Positions 53,860-63,874 of a stretch of DNA of 64,000 nt are shown here, one piece after another (position 1 is the first letter of the stretch; the number at the start of each line of letters is the position of its first letter). The stretch comes from Nannocystis sp. RBIL2 (GTDB lineage Bacteria; Myxococcota_A; Polyangia; Nannocystales; Nannocystaceae): the NCBI RefSeq assembly GCF_026626745.1, contig NZ_JAPNJW010000001.1:6170001-6234000 (forward strand). Direction: 5' to 3'. The notes below the pieces were generated by a model that was not told where the DNA came from, did not search any database, and was given only the letters and a program-made list of their open reading frames with translations. A program made the translations under genes and the position numbers.

Positions 53860-56800
53860 ATGGCACGTCACCCGCGCTCGACTTCGCCCAACCTCGGGTT
53901 CATCGCCGTGGTGTCCGTTCTCGCCTGCGGGGGCGAGGACCCGTGCGGCTCGCTCGGGGGCCTGTGTGTCGGCGAGGGGCGGTGGCGGATCCTGGCGACG
54001 CCTGTCGATGACGCGGTGTTGCTCGACATCGACGGCGACGGCGTGGAGGAGAGCGCGGTGCTGTCGCGCGAGGGCCGGAAGCTCACGCTCGGGTATGACA
54101 GCGACGCACGCGGCGGCATGCGCTCGGCGCTGTACCTCGAGGGCGAGCCAGTCGGTCTCGTGGCGCTCCCGGGCGAGGTCGCGGTGGCGCTGGCCGATCC
54201 GTCGCTCGTGGCGATCTTCGGGGTCGACGTCGACGGCCGTCTCGAGCGGCGGCGGGACATCGCCCTCAGCGCCGGGCCGGCGGCGCTCCGCGGGGCCGAC
54301 CTCGACGGCGACGGCGCGCCGGAGCTGATCGCGTCGCTGCCCGCGGCGAGCGCGGTCGCGGTCGTCGATCCGCGCAGCAGTGCGGTGCGAGCGTACCCCG
54401 CGGGCCATCGCCCGTGGGCGCTGGCGATCGGCGATGTCGACGGGGACGCGCGCCGCGACGTGGTCGTGGCCGATGGGGGCCCCGACGAGAGCCCGGGCGT
54501 GGCCGTCGAGCGCGAATTGCATGTGCTCCGCGGCGCGGGCGACGGCACCCTGAAGCGGGCCTCCGCGAGCCCGTCGGGCCGGAGCGTGGCCTGGCTCGAG
54601 CTCGCCGATCACGACGGTGACGGCGACCTCGACGCGATCGCCCGTACGCCCGCGACCGCCGCGCTGGTCCACCGCAACGACGGCGACGGCGGCTTCTCGA
54701 GCCCGACCGCGCTGCCGTTCTTCGACGTCTTCCCCGACGGTGGCGGGATGGCCGTGGGGCCGGTGGCCGGCAGCGGCCTGATGAGCCTCGCAGTGCCGCA
54801 GGGGAGGGTGCTGAGCACGTGGGTCGGCAAGGGCGCGACCTGGCTCGGGCACGTCGAGGAATACGTGCTCGGGTCGACGGCGTGGGTCGGCGCCGGTCCG
54901 GACGAGCGCGTGCTGGTCGGTGGTCACTCGTTCGTGGCGGCCTTCGCCTGGCAGGCGAGCGCGACGCCGGTCGAGGTGTGGCGCAGCGAGGTCGTGTCGT
55001 CAGACTTCAGCGACATGGTCCTTGTGACAGGTCACCTCGACGGCGACCACCTGCTCGACTTCGCCGTCGCCGCCCGCGGCGCGCTGCACCTGTTTCATGG
55101 GCGCGCCGATCTCGGGTTCTTTCTGTCGGCGCAGTTCGAGCTCGACGATCGGGTCACCGCGATGGTGATCGCCGACGTCACCGGAGACGGGCGCGCGGAC
55201 GTCGTGCTCAACGAGGGCCCGCACGTCCGGGCGATGTTCGGCGGCGGCGGCGACGGTCCGGACGTCCTGGGTCCGAGCTTCGCGCTCGGCGTGCCGGCGC
55301 TCGCGCTGGTGCCGCTGCGCGCCGGTGCGAATCAGCCGGTGGCGATCGCGGCGATGCCGATCCCGTCGGTCGGGGAGGTCGAGGTGCCGGGCGCGGCGGT
55401 GATGCGATTCGCGGCCGACGGGGCCGCCACGGTCGACGTCCTCACCGACGCGCTCTTCGTCGACGCGCTGGTCGCAGTCGACGTCGACGAGGACGACGTC
55501 GACGAGCCGCTGATCCTCGGCCGGCGCGACGGCGTCACGGTGCTCACGCGCATGACGCCCGACGGCGCCGGCTTCAGCCCCGGGGTGGAGCACGACCTCG
55601 CGGCGCTGTCGGGATTGACGCCCGAGGAGGGCTATTACCGGCAGCTCAGCGCCGCAGACGTCGACGGCGACGGGCAGCCCGAGGTGTTCGCGCGGTTCGG
55701 AGCCCAGGCGGTGCGCATCACCGGGCTCGTCGACGACGTGCCGGAGGTGTTCGAGAGCACGGTCGGAGTCCCGACGCACTTCCGCGACGTCGACGGCGAC
55801 GAACGGCTCGACGCGTTGCACGTGGACGTTTCCGGGTTCGATTACTGGCGCGGCGGCGGCGATGGGACGTTCGCCGAGGAGCGAGTCTCGTACGGGTTCC
55901 CGCGGTCGCACGCGCTGGCGCTGGCGAGCGAGCCGGACGCACAGTTCGACGTCGCCCAGCTGGCGTACGACGCGGTCGCCACCCACATCGTGCGGGAGGT
56001 GATGCGCCCGGTCGAGGCGGGCGAGCCGTTCGACTTTCACGGTCGTGCCGACCAGTTCGTCAGCGCGGACCTCGACCTCGACGGCGTCGACGACGTCGCG
56101 ACGGTGAGCGACGGGGGCGGTGTGGCCTGGATGTGGGGCAGCGAGGCCGGGCCGCTGGGCCGCGTCGACGGAGACAGCCTGCTGGGGGGAGCCAACACGC
56201 TCGCGGTCGGCGACCTCGACGGCGACGGCTTCGCCGAGGTGATCACTCCCGGCCCGTATGGGTTTTGGGTCTATCGCGTGCAGCCGCGGCGCGAGCTCCT
56301 GGGCCTCTGGATCGAAGACGAGTCGCTCGCGGGTGTGGTCGTTCGCCTGGCGATCGCCGACGTCGACGGCGACGGCCGGGCCGACGTCTTCGCGCTGATG
56401 GGCGTGGGCGAGATGCTCGAGCTGAAGGTCGCTTACGCCGTCGCCGAGCCGTTCCACTACGAGACGTGGACGACGATCGCCACGCTGACCCCGCCCGAGC
56501 CGGCCTCGCTCGAGCTCGGCGACGTCGACGGCGACGGCGACCTCGACGTCCTCGTCGACCCAGTGACGAAGCCGGGTGTGCTCGTACGCGGCGTCGGGGC
56601 GCGCGCGTGGGCCGAGCCCGAGGTGCTGCCCGGCCTGGTGGCGATGTTCAGCGACGCCGACGCCGCAGGCCGCGTCGAACTGGTGACGCAGGACGGGACG
56701 ACGATCTATCGTCACACCGGCGGCGCTCCCGACCGGCGCACGCCGCTCGTCACCGTTGGGGACGCATCGCTGCTGCGGGCAGCCGACGCCGACGGCGACG

Positions 56801-57000
56801 GCCGCTACGACCTCGTGGTCGGCGAGGCGGAGGCGACGTTCGTGTGGCTGCGCGGCGACGACGGGCTCACGCGGACTCAGCTCGCCGAGGTGCCGCTGGA
56901 GGCGGTCGATTCCCCCGACATCGACGGCGACCGTCGCCCCGATGTCGTCGGGCTGTTCAACGGCGCGATGTTCCTCCGCACCACGCGGCCGACGCCCTGA
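53860..57000 (+). CDS. Large FG-GAP/VCBS repeat lipoprotein
   Basis: 1046 residues from the ATG at 53860. Lipobox VLAC, no long linker, then roughly 15 FG-GAP/VCBS units with DxDxDG calcium loops (LLDIDGDGVEES, ADLDGDGAPELI, DHDGDGDLDAI, AADVDGDGQPEV, GDLDGDGFAEV, ADADGDGRYDL), predicted to form two or more beta-propellers. Likely a surface protein; ligand unknown. Confidence 0.9.
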   Translation: MARHPRSTSPNLGFIAVVSVLACGGEDPCGSLGGLCVGEGRWRILATPVDDAVLLDIDGDGVEESAVLSREGRKLTLGYDSDARGGMRSALYLEGEPVGLVALPGEVAVALADPSLVAIFGVDVDGRLERRRDIALSAGPAALRGADLDGDGAPELIASLPAASAVAVVDPRSSAVRAYPAGHRPWALAIGDVDGDARRDVVVADGGPDESPGVAVERELHVLRGAGDGTLKRASASPSGRSVAWLELADHDGDGDLDAIARTPATAALVHRNDGDGGFSSPTALPFFDVFPDGGGMAVGPVAGSGLMSLAVPQGRVLSTWVGKGATWLGHVEEYVLGSTAWVGAGPDERVLVGGHSFVAAFAWQASATPVEVWRSEVVSSDFSDMVLVTGHLDGDHLLDFAVAARGALHLFHGRADLGFFLSAQFELDDRVTAMVIADVTGDGRADVVLNEGPHVRAMFGGGGDGPDVLGPSFALGVPALALVPLRAGANQPVAIAAMPIPSVGEVEVPGAAVMRFAADGAATVDVLTDALFVDALVAVDVDEDDVDEPLILGRRDGVTVLTRMTPDGAGFSPGVEHDLAALSGLTPEEGYYRQLSAADVDGDGQPEVFARFGAQAVRITGLVDDVPEVFESTVGVPTHFRDVDGDERLDALHVDVSGFDYWRGGGDGTFAEERVSYGFPRSHALALASEPDAQFDVAQLAYDAVATHIVREVMRPVEAGEPFDFHGRADQFVSADLDLDGVDDVATVSDGGGVAWMWGSEAGPLGRVDGDSLLGGANTLAVGDLDGDGFAEVITPGPYGFWVYRVQPRRELLGLWIEDESLAGVVVRLAIADVDGDGRADVFALMGVGEMLELKVAYAVAEPFHYETWTTIATLTPPEPASLELGDVDGDGDLDVLVDPVTKPGVLVRGVGARAWAEPEVLPGLVAMFSDADAAGRVELVTQDGTTIYRHTGGAPDRRTPLVTVGDASLLRAADADGDGRYDLVVGEAEATFVWLRGDDGLTRTQLAEVPLEAVDSPDIDGDRRPDVVGLFNGAMFLRTTRPTP

Positions 57001-57136
57001 GCGCTCGTTCGGCCACCGGTCGCGGCGCGCGCCGCAGCAGGGCTCTTCGCTCCAAGTCGCCGGGATGGGCTCGCCCCGCGGCGCGACCCGGCCGGCGGCC
57101 TCGCTCGCCGGCGCGTGGCGTAGTACGCTCGACGAC

Positions 57137-57355
57137 ATGCTCAGCCTCGCGCTCGTCAACCTCCTCGTGGTCGCGGACGTGCCGCCGGCCGACGCGGCCG
57201 TTCACCGCGGGACCGGCTGGTACTCGGCGGGCACGACCGTGCCGGAGCCGCCGATCGCCCTCGCGCTGGTGATCGTCGCCGCCGCGGGGATGCGAGTGCG
57301 TGAGCGCCGGCGCAACGCCGCGGCGGCAGCGACGAGCTCGACCGATCGGCCTTGA
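57137..57355 (+). CDS. Small exported protein with PEP-CTERM-like tail
   Basis: 72 residues. N-terminal hydrophobic signal (LSLALVNLLVVADVPPADA), a short middle (VHRGTGWYSAGT), then VPEPPIALALVIVAAAGMRV followed by basic residues RERRR: the VPEP-helix-Arg pattern of PEP-CTERM sorting tags processed by exosortases. No ribosome site stands out, and no exosortase gene is seen here, so the tag may be fortuitous. Confidence 0.52.
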   Translation: MLSLALVNLLVVADVPPADAAVHRGTGWYSAGTTVPEPPIALALVIVAAAGMRVRERRRNAAAAATSSTDRP

Positions 57356-57613
57356 TCGCGGTGATCGGTCGGGGCCCGCTGCAACCGCGAGCGATACACG
57401 CTGGTGCATTGAAAATTTTCGGCGCGGCAGACCCGCTTGACCTGCCCTTAAAGTCATGCGGCGTCGGAGCCACGACGGCGGGCCTGACTCTCACGGCGCA
57501 TCACTGCGACGCGTCCCAGTCGTCGTATCCGGACCGCTCGCCGTGACTGTCCCGGAGGACCGGACGTCGACGAGTCGGAGCACGGCGACGAGCCGGTGGC
57601 CGATGCGCGTCGT
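57356..57613. other. Gap before the large A2M/MG2-like gene end
   Basis: No gene seen in 258 bp. GAAAATTTTC (57411-57420) is a perfect palindrome in an A/T-rich patch, and TGTCCCGGAGGACC near 57547 is a one-mismatch relative of the TGTCY-N4-RGACA motif. Confidence 0.35.
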
Positions 57614-60600
57614 TCAGCGCGGCGGCGGCGGGGCCTCGAGCACCGTCGCGCCGGCCTCGTCGGACACGAGCAAGATCGCAAACCGTTCGACGCGGTCGAG
57701 GTCGTCGGTCGACAGCGTCGCGTAGTCGAAGCGGCCGCGCATGTCGGTGTAGCCATCCTTATAAAAAATCACGGCGCCGCCGTGCTGGCGGGCGTAGACC
57801 TTGACGTACGTCGCGGGCAGGGCCGTCTGCGTCGACGCGCGGAGGACCCGGACCTGGCCGTATTGATGGGCCAGCTGCGTCGCCAGGTCGTGCGAGTAAT
57901 GCGTGATCGAGCGGCGCAGGCCGGCTGCGACCGCGTCGATCACCAGGTTCGCGCCGCGCATGCCTTGGGGAATCTCCACGACAGTGCGGCCCTCGCTGCT
58001 CGTCAGAGTCACCTCGAGCGTCGCGCCCGGCTCGATCCACGAGAAGCGCTCGACCTCGCCCTGCACGAACGGCTGGCGCGAGAACAGCAGCTCGATGTCC
58101 ATGCGGTAGAAGCGGAGCTGGCAGCTCGTCACGTTGTGGTGCTGGATGATCACCCGGCCCTGCTCGGCGGTGATGCCGAGGGCGGGCTGGCGCGCGGCCA
58201 GCTCGTCCATGCGTTGCTCGCGGCTGTCGCTGTCGATGGCGACGGCCGGGCCGCGGCCCTCGGCCTCGTCGAGCATCGCCAGCAGCGCGGTGATGCGATT
58301 GCGCCAGCGGTCGACCGGGTGATTGCGCCACGGCTCGGCGAGGGCGCGGGCGGCCGCGAGGTCGCCGCTGCAGCACGCAGCGTAGGCGGCGAGGTAGTCG
58401 TATTGCAGGCGCGTCGCCAGCTGGCCGGGGTCGACGCGGGCCAGCGCGGCGAGGGCGTCGTCGATGCGGTCGAGGCTGAACAGGTAGTGCGCTGCTGCCA
58501 ACAGGTCGTCGGGGCCGGGCGCCGGGCGGTGGGCGACCCGCTCTAGGAACTGGTTGTATTGCGCGGCGAGGGCGTCGTTGAGGACCTGGCGCTTGCTGCC
58601 GAGGCGGTGGGCGCGGGCGCCGATCAGCGGGGCGTACTCGAGGTGCTCGTAACGATTGCGCTCGATCGCGTCGACCTCGACGATGCCGCCGGTGAGCGCG
58701 GGGCCGGCCTTGTCCAGGAAGCCGTTTTGGTGGCGCAGCCACTCGGCGACGCGCTGGCGGTCGGCGTGGGCCAGCGAATAGGCCCACAGGCGATCGTGGT
58801 AGGTGCGGCGGGCGGTGAGAAGGGCGAGGACGCGGGTGAAGGCGTCCCTGTCCTTCATGCGCCAGGCGATCTTCTCGAGCTCGACGCGGCCGAGGTTGGC
58901 GCCGGCGAGGAATGCGAGGACCTCGTCGGTGGTCCCGTGCTGCGACACGTGGGCCCATGACTTGGCGTCGACGCGGGTCGGGGTGACGACGACGTCGAGC
59001 AGCGTCGGCGGGGCCGAACCGACGAGCTCGACCTGCTCGCCGCGGTGCTGGCTGACGTGGGCCGGGAAGTGCGGGAACTGCCCGGGCGTCGGGAAATAGA
59101 AGGCGTACTCGAGCTGCTCGGTTTCGTAGGTGCCGAGGTGGAGGTTGAAGGTGCGGGTGTAGAAGCCGCTGGCGACCGGCAAGGCGCCGCGGGGGATCTG
59201 CAGCAGCACGGCGACCCGGCGATCGCGGCTGGTCGGGTTGGTGACGACGACCAGGCAGCGATAGACGACGCCGACCAGCAGCTCGCCCTCGATCACCTTC
59301 TCGCGCTGCTCGGCGCCGTCCCACTCGAAGCGGTCGTCGCTGCGGACGTAGCTCTGGCCGACGAGGAGCGCGGCGCGGGTGTCGTCCGAGGCCTCGACCG
59401 CGGCGATGCGGGTGCGCGCGGCCAGGGCCGGGGTGGCGCAGGTGAGGCTGAGGCGCGTGTCCTCGACGACCACCGCGTGCGCGCCGGCGACGAACGGCAG
59501 GTCGAGCACCGCCAGTGCGCACAGGGCCGAGGCGAAGTCGCCGGCGCACTCGCCCAGATGGGGGGAGAGGAACGGCCCGGCCGCGGCATCGTGACGGGCG
59601 AAGTCCCGCCAATAGCGATTGACTGCGATCAAGGCGTTGTCGGCAGCGGCGGCGCGGATGTGCCACCAATCCGACTCTGCCCATTCCTGGGTCTTGTCGG
59701 CGCCGCGGTAGAGCGGGGCGGAGCGGCGGCGCTCACGCAGGTCGGCGGTCACCGTGGCGTCGCCGAGGTCGCCGCCGCCGCCACCGCGGCTGGCGCCGCG
59801 CATCGGCATCGCCGCGGCCGGCGCGGCGGGGGGCGGGCCGCCGATCTGGGGGACGGCCGGCGCGAAGCCGTCCTCGTCGTCGCTCTCCAGCTCGTCGCCC
59901 GCCTCGCTGCGGCTGCGACGACTGACCCGCTTCTTGGCCTTCTCCTTGGCCATGGGCTCGGGGGCCAGCTCCTCGGAGACCTCGCGCTCCATGTAATCGA
60001 GCGCGACGGAGCTGTAGGCGGCCCCGCCCTCGAGCGCGGCGGCGCCGAGCAGGGTGTCGACCAGGCGATCGTCGCGCTCCGGGTCGGGCGGAATCAGGTC
60101 GACCGCGTCGCCGAGCAGGCGCAGGATCGACTCGCGCACCTCGGGCAGGCGGCGGGCCAGCAGCGCCCGCTCGAGCGCGTTGAGGCGGCCGAACGCCCAC
60201 GGTTCGCAATAACCCGAGAGGTCGGCGCCGAGCAGCCAGTGATCGACGAAGGTCTTGCGCCGCTTGTGCGCGAGGTACGGCCGCACGACGCGGGCGAAGA
60301 ACTCGGGGTCGCGGAACCAGAGGAACAGGTGCAGCTCGTGGCAGGCGTACTTGCTGTAGCGGGCGCGGCGGGTGGCGTCGTCGAGGGCGTGCCACTGGGT
60401 GACGAAGGCGAACTCGCGCAAGGTGTCGGGGGCGCCGAGCGAGAGCAGGACTTGATGGGCGCGGGCGACGGTGTCGACCAGCTCGAGCTTGCCGGAGCGC
60501 AGGTCCTCGACGACCAGGGTGGCACCGGCGGGCGCCCCGTCGACGCCGCGCAGCTCGGTGAAGTGCTTGTCGTGGGCGAGGGCGAAGCGCAGCCGGAGGT

Positions 60601-63600
60601 CGCGCGGGCGCAGCTCGGTGGCCGGCAAGCCGAGGTCGGCGACGCTGGTGAGGGCGGGGTCGACGACGATGATCCGCACGCTCTGGGCCGCGCCGAGTTC
60701 GGCCAGGGGGACGCGCAGCTCGCCGCTCGGATCGGGGCGCAGGTTGGCGAGCACGACCGCGGACGCGGGCAGGAAGTCGAGCGCGACGAAGCCGCCCTGC
60801 TCGCCGAGCATGGCCGCCTGCGTGCGCGGAGCGGCGGTCGCCGGGGCGGACGCGGGGCGCGGCGGGCTGGGGGCGTAACCTCCGCCGCCCTTGGCGTGCT
60901 GGACCCCGGTGGTGGTGGTGCGCACGGCCCACGGGTTCAGCAGCAGACCTGGCTTTTCGAGCAGCATGCCCGGGCGGCGCGGATGATTGCGGCGCTCGAG
61001 GACGTAGCGGTACTCGTCGCCGATGTCGCGGCCCGAGACGTAGTGCGACAGCACCGGGGCGACCGCGCCGGCCAGCGGCGGCCGGGGGGCGCGGCGCAGG
61101 TTGCGAGGCAGCGCTCGGTCGGGCCGATAACGGGTCGCCAGCACGTGGACGCGGGTGAGCGGGCCGGCGGCGTCGAGCTTGAGCAGCAGATGATCGAAGT
61201 CGACGCGCAAGGTGGTGAGCAGCGGCAGCGGCGGCGACAGCTCGATCGAGGTCGGCCCGGCGGCGGCCCAGCCGTCGCTGACCGGGGTGTCGGCGGGGAC
61301 GACGACGATCCGCACGTCTGCGACGCCGCGGCTCTGCAGCAGGTACTCGCCGGCCGCGAGGTCGCCGGCGACGGCCAGGACGCGCTCGCCCAGCGACACG
61401 CGGGGGGACACGTCGCGCGCCGGGGCGCCGCCGCGCAGCTCGACGAGAGAGACGTCGGCAGCGACGATCGCCGGCGGCCGCGGCAGCAGGACCTGCTCGC
61501 CGGCGACGACGTGGATCGTGCGGGCCGCGTCGAGCTCGGGCCACAGGTGGAATTGATGCGGCTCGCTGGTCGGCAGCGAGGCGGTGAGGCGCTCGATGCC
61601 GACGAGGGCGCCGAGCTCGATGCGGCCGCGGGCGTCGGTCTCGAGCGTGGTCGACATTTCGAAGGTGACCGCGACGTGCTTGAAGCTGAGCGCGACGGCC
61701 CGACCGGCCCGCGGCTCACCTGTCTTTCCGAGCAGGTGGAGCACGTGGCCCTCGGCGCCGGACGACAGGTGCAGCGCCTCGGTGTACTCGCTGCGGTGGA
61801 TCCGCCCGATCTCGGCGCTGACGCTGTCGGCCAGGTCGACGGTCTTCTGGGTCGAGGCGACGCGGACCTGGCCGCGCGCGGTGACGGAGACCTGGGCGGC
61901 GTCCTCCGGGACGACGAGCTCGACGACTGTCTCGGCGTCGTCGCGGAGGAGCACCGGCTGGGTCTTGGTCGAGGTCGTGCCGGCGCCGTCGGTGACCGTG
62001 AGCTCGACCACCGGATCTTCGATCAACGCGACCGGGGCGGGCCAGCCGGCGACGGTCAGCATCGGCCGCAGCAGGACCCGCGCGGTCTTGCCGGGGACCA
62101 GCGACTCGCGCTCGAGGTGGATGCCGGCGTGGAACTGGTAGTGCTCGGCGGGGTGCTGCAGGGTCTCGGCCTGGGCGATGTCGCCGTGGACGAGCAGGAT
62201 GGTGGCGCGCGACGGGGCGGTCGAGAACGGGATGGTGATGGCCCCGTCGTCGCGCGGCGCGAACTCGCGGCCGGCGAGCCAGATCCGCGCGTCCGCCAGC
62301 GGGTGGCCGTCCTCGGTGAGGACGCGGATCGTGGGCCCGGCGAGGCCGACGCGGACGGTGTGACGCAGGCCGCCCTTGCGGATCAGCGCGCGGCTCGACT
62401 TGCCGCCGCCGATCAGCTCGATCACGTAGGTGCCGGGGCGGTCGCAGCCGGGCAGGGCGATCTGCCGGCGCACGCGCTGGATCGCCGGAGCGTCGCCGAG
62501 GATCACCTGCTCGTCGCTGGCGACCAGGCCGTCGAGGTCGATGGTGGTGTCGACCTCGGCGTGGCGAGCGAGGAAGTGGGCGACCGCGTCGATGCGGTAG
62601 GTCTTGACGACCAGGCGTGGGACGTTCTTGACTGAGGCCTCGAGCGCGACGGGGGCATCGGCGGCGATCCGCGCGGGGTTGCGGACGGTGAGCTCGAGGT
62701 CGACGCGCTCGCGCAGCGCGGCCAGGCGGACCGGGCCGAGCAACGCGGCCCAGCGCTCGGGCTCGGGGGCGCCGGCGAGCAGGCGCGCGGTGGCGAGCTG
62801 CTCCTCGAGCCAGTCGGCGCGCAGGTGCTCGGCGAAGGCGTCGCCCTCTTCTTGCAGCAGCAACTGCTCGAGGTACTCGCGCACCAGCGGCTCGTCGTCG
62901 GCGATCGGCTCGAGGCCGGCGGACTGGGCGGCGTCGGCCCCGAGCACGACCTGCTGGTCGGTCGGGACGTGGCGCAGGCGCTCGGCGGCGGCGTAATGCA
63001 CCCGGCGCGGGAGCTCGAGGTATTGCAAGAAGCGCTCGCGGTCGAGGACGCCGCGGCGGCGGTCGAGGTCGAGCTGGTGGTAGAGGACCTGGGCCTTGAG
63101 GGCGTTGAAGGCGGGCGGCAGCGTGGCGACGTAGGCCCACAGCTCGGCGAGGTAGGCGGCGCGCGCGGCCGGGTCGGTGCGCCAGTCGACATGGGTCGGC
63201 GGTCGCATGCGCACGAGCACCGCGGCGACGAAGTTCGGGTGCTTGCGCAGCTCGGGCCGCAGGGCGGCCAGCTCGTCGAGCTGGGCGCGGGTGAGGCGAG
63301 CGTGGACCGCCAGCGAGCCGAACCCGCGCGAGGACTTCTCGCCGAGGTCGGCGGCGACGAGGGCGACGAGGCCGGGGAAGTCGGTGCGCTGCAGCCGCTG
63401 CAGCAGGTTGCGCCGCGCGGTGGAGTCGAGGCTCTCGCCGACGAGGTCGGGCAGGCCCCAGTCGGTGACGAAGTTGAGCTCGTGGCTGCGGCTGATCGCG
63501 TCCTGGACGAGCGCGGCCCGGTCGATGATCGCGGGGTCGAGGCGCGTGGGGTAGCGGTAGGCGGCGGTGACCGCCTCGGCCTCGTCGTCGAGCCGCACGT

Positions 63601-63874
63601 GGGCCTCGAAGCGGAGCGTGTCGGCGTACTTGCCGAGGTCCTGACCTGCCCGAAGGAGCAGCTGGCGGCGCGCCAGGCGGGCGTGGAGCTCGTCGGTGCG
63701 GCCGTGCCGCTTCTTCCAGCCGGCGAGGATCGCGTCGACCTCGTCGAGCCGGCCCCGGTGCTGCGAGTGGACGCCGCGCCAGTGGTCGTGCTCCGGCGTG
63801 CCGGGCAACAGGCCGGCGAGGGCGGCGGCGCGGTCGTCGGAGAGCGCGAGTGCTTCGAGGTGCTCGAGGTCCAT
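57614..63874 (-). CDS. Giant A2M/MG2-related protein
   Basis: 2086 residues, no signal peptide. The N-terminal 330 residues are helical. Residues about 385-620 resemble macroglobulin MG2-type beta domains (VALEASVKNVPRLVVKTYRI, DTTIDLDGLVASDEQVI, YVIELIGGGKSSRALIRKG); later parts have further beta domains, a Lys/Glu-rich insertion near 1290-1330, a helical TPR-like zone (about 1700-1860) and a conserved end (FYKDGYTDMRGRFDYATLST). No thioester CGEQ motif is seen, so it is not a classical protease trap. Family function unknown; probably cytoplasmic. Confidence 0.82.
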   Translation of the reverse strand: MDLEHLEALALSDDRAAALAGLLPGTPEHDHWRGVHSQHRGRLDEVDAILAGWKKRHGRTDELHARLARRQLLLRAGQDLGKYADTLRFEAHVRLDDEAEAVTAAYRYPTRLDPAIIDRAALVQDAISRSHELNFVTDWGLPDLVGESLDSTARRNLLQRLQRTDFPGLVALVAADLGEKSSRGFGSLAVHARLTRAQLDELAALRPELRKHPNFVAAVLVRMRPPTHVDWRTDPAARAAYLAELWAYVATLPPAFNALKAQVLYHQLDLDRRRGVLDRERFLQYLELPRRVHYAAAERLRHVPTDQQVVLGADAAQSAGLEPIADDEPLVREYLEQLLLQEEGDAFAEHLRADWLEEQLATARLLAGAPEPERWAALLGPVRLAALRERVDLELTVRNPARIAADAPVALEASVKNVPRLVVKTYRIDAVAHFLARHAEVDTTIDLDGLVASDEQVILGDAPAIQRVRRQIALPGCDRPGTYVIELIGGGKSSRALIRKGGLRHTVRVGLAGPTIRVLTEDGHPLADARIWLAGREFAPRDDGAITIPFSTAPSRATILLVHGDIAQAETLQHPAEHYQFHAGIHLERESLVPGKTARVLLRPMLTVAGWPAPVALIEDPVVELTVTDGAGTTSTKTQPVLLRDDAETVVELVVPEDAAQVSVTARGQVRVASTQKTVDLADSVSAEIGRIHRSEYTEALHLSSGAEGHVLHLLGKTGEPRAGRAVALSFKHVAVTFEMSTTLETDARGRIELGALVGIERLTASLPTSEPHQFHLWPELDAARTIHVVAGEQVLLPRPPAIVAADVSLVELRGGAPARDVSPRVSLGERVLAVAGDLAAGEYLLQSRGVADVRIVVVPADTPVSDGWAAAGPTSIELSPPLPLLTTLRVDFDHLLLKLDAAGPLTRVHVLATRYRPDRALPRNLRRAPRPPLAGAVAPVLSHYVSGRDIGDEYRYVLERRNHPRRPGMLLEKPGLLLNPWAVRTTTTGVQHAKGGGGYAPSPPRPASAPATAAPRTQAAMLGEQGGFVALDFLPASAVVLANLRPDPSGELRVPLAELGAAQSVRIIVVDPALTSVADLGLPATELRPRDLRLRFALAHDKHFTELRGVDGAPAGATLVVEDLRSGKLELVDTVARAHQVLLSLGAPDTLREFAFVTQWHALDDATRRARYSKYACHELHLFLWFRDPEFFARVVRPYLAHKRRKTFVDHWLLGADLSGYCEPWAFGRLNALERALLARRLPEVRESILRLLGDAVDLIPPDPERDDRLVDTLLGAAALEGGAAYSSVALDYMEREVSEELAPEPMAKEKAKKRVSRRSRSEAGDELESDDEDGFAPAVPQIGGPPPAAPAAAMPMRGASRGGGGGDLGDATVTADLRERRRSAPLYRGADKTQEWAESDWWHIRAAAADNALIAVNRYWRDFARHDAAAGPFLSPHLGECAGDFASALCALAVLDLPFVAGAHAVVVEDTRLSLTCATPALAARTRIAAVEASDDTRAALLVGQSYVRSDDRFEWDGAEQREKVIEGELLVGVVYRCLVVVTNPTSRDRRVAVLLQIPRGALPVASGFYTRTFNLHLGTYETEQLEYAFYFPTPGQFPHFPAHVSQHRGEQVELVGSAPPTLLDVVVTPTRVDAKSWAHVSQHGTTDEVLAFLAGANLGRVELEKIAWRMKDRDAFTRVLALLTARRTYHDRLWAYSLAHADRQRVAEWLRHQNGFLDKAGPALTGGIVEVDAIERNRYEHLEYAPLIGARAHRLGSKRQVLNDALAAQYNQFLERVAHRPAPGPDDLLAAAHYLFSLDRIDDALAALARVDPGQLATRLQYDYLAAYAACCSGDLAAARALAEPWRNHPVDRWRNRITALLAMLDEAEGRGPAVAIDSDSREQRMDELAARQPALGITAEQGRVIIQHHNVTSCQLRFYRMDIELLFSRQPFVQGEVERFSWIEPGATLEVTLTSSEGRTVVEIPQGMRGANLVIDAVAAGLRRSITHYSHDLATQLAHQYGQVRVLRASTQTALPATYVKVYARQHGGAVIFYKDGYTDMRGRFDYATLSTDDLDRVERFAILLVSDEAGATVLEAPPPPR

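Noticed and set aside
59045..62635. A 1196-codon plus-strand frame antisense to the giant MG2-like gene
   Set aside because: Composition typical of an antisense shadow; conserved MG2 motifs are on the minus strand.
57614..63874. Classical alpha-2-macroglobulin protease trap
   Set aside because: No signal peptide or lipobox and no CGEQ thioester motif.
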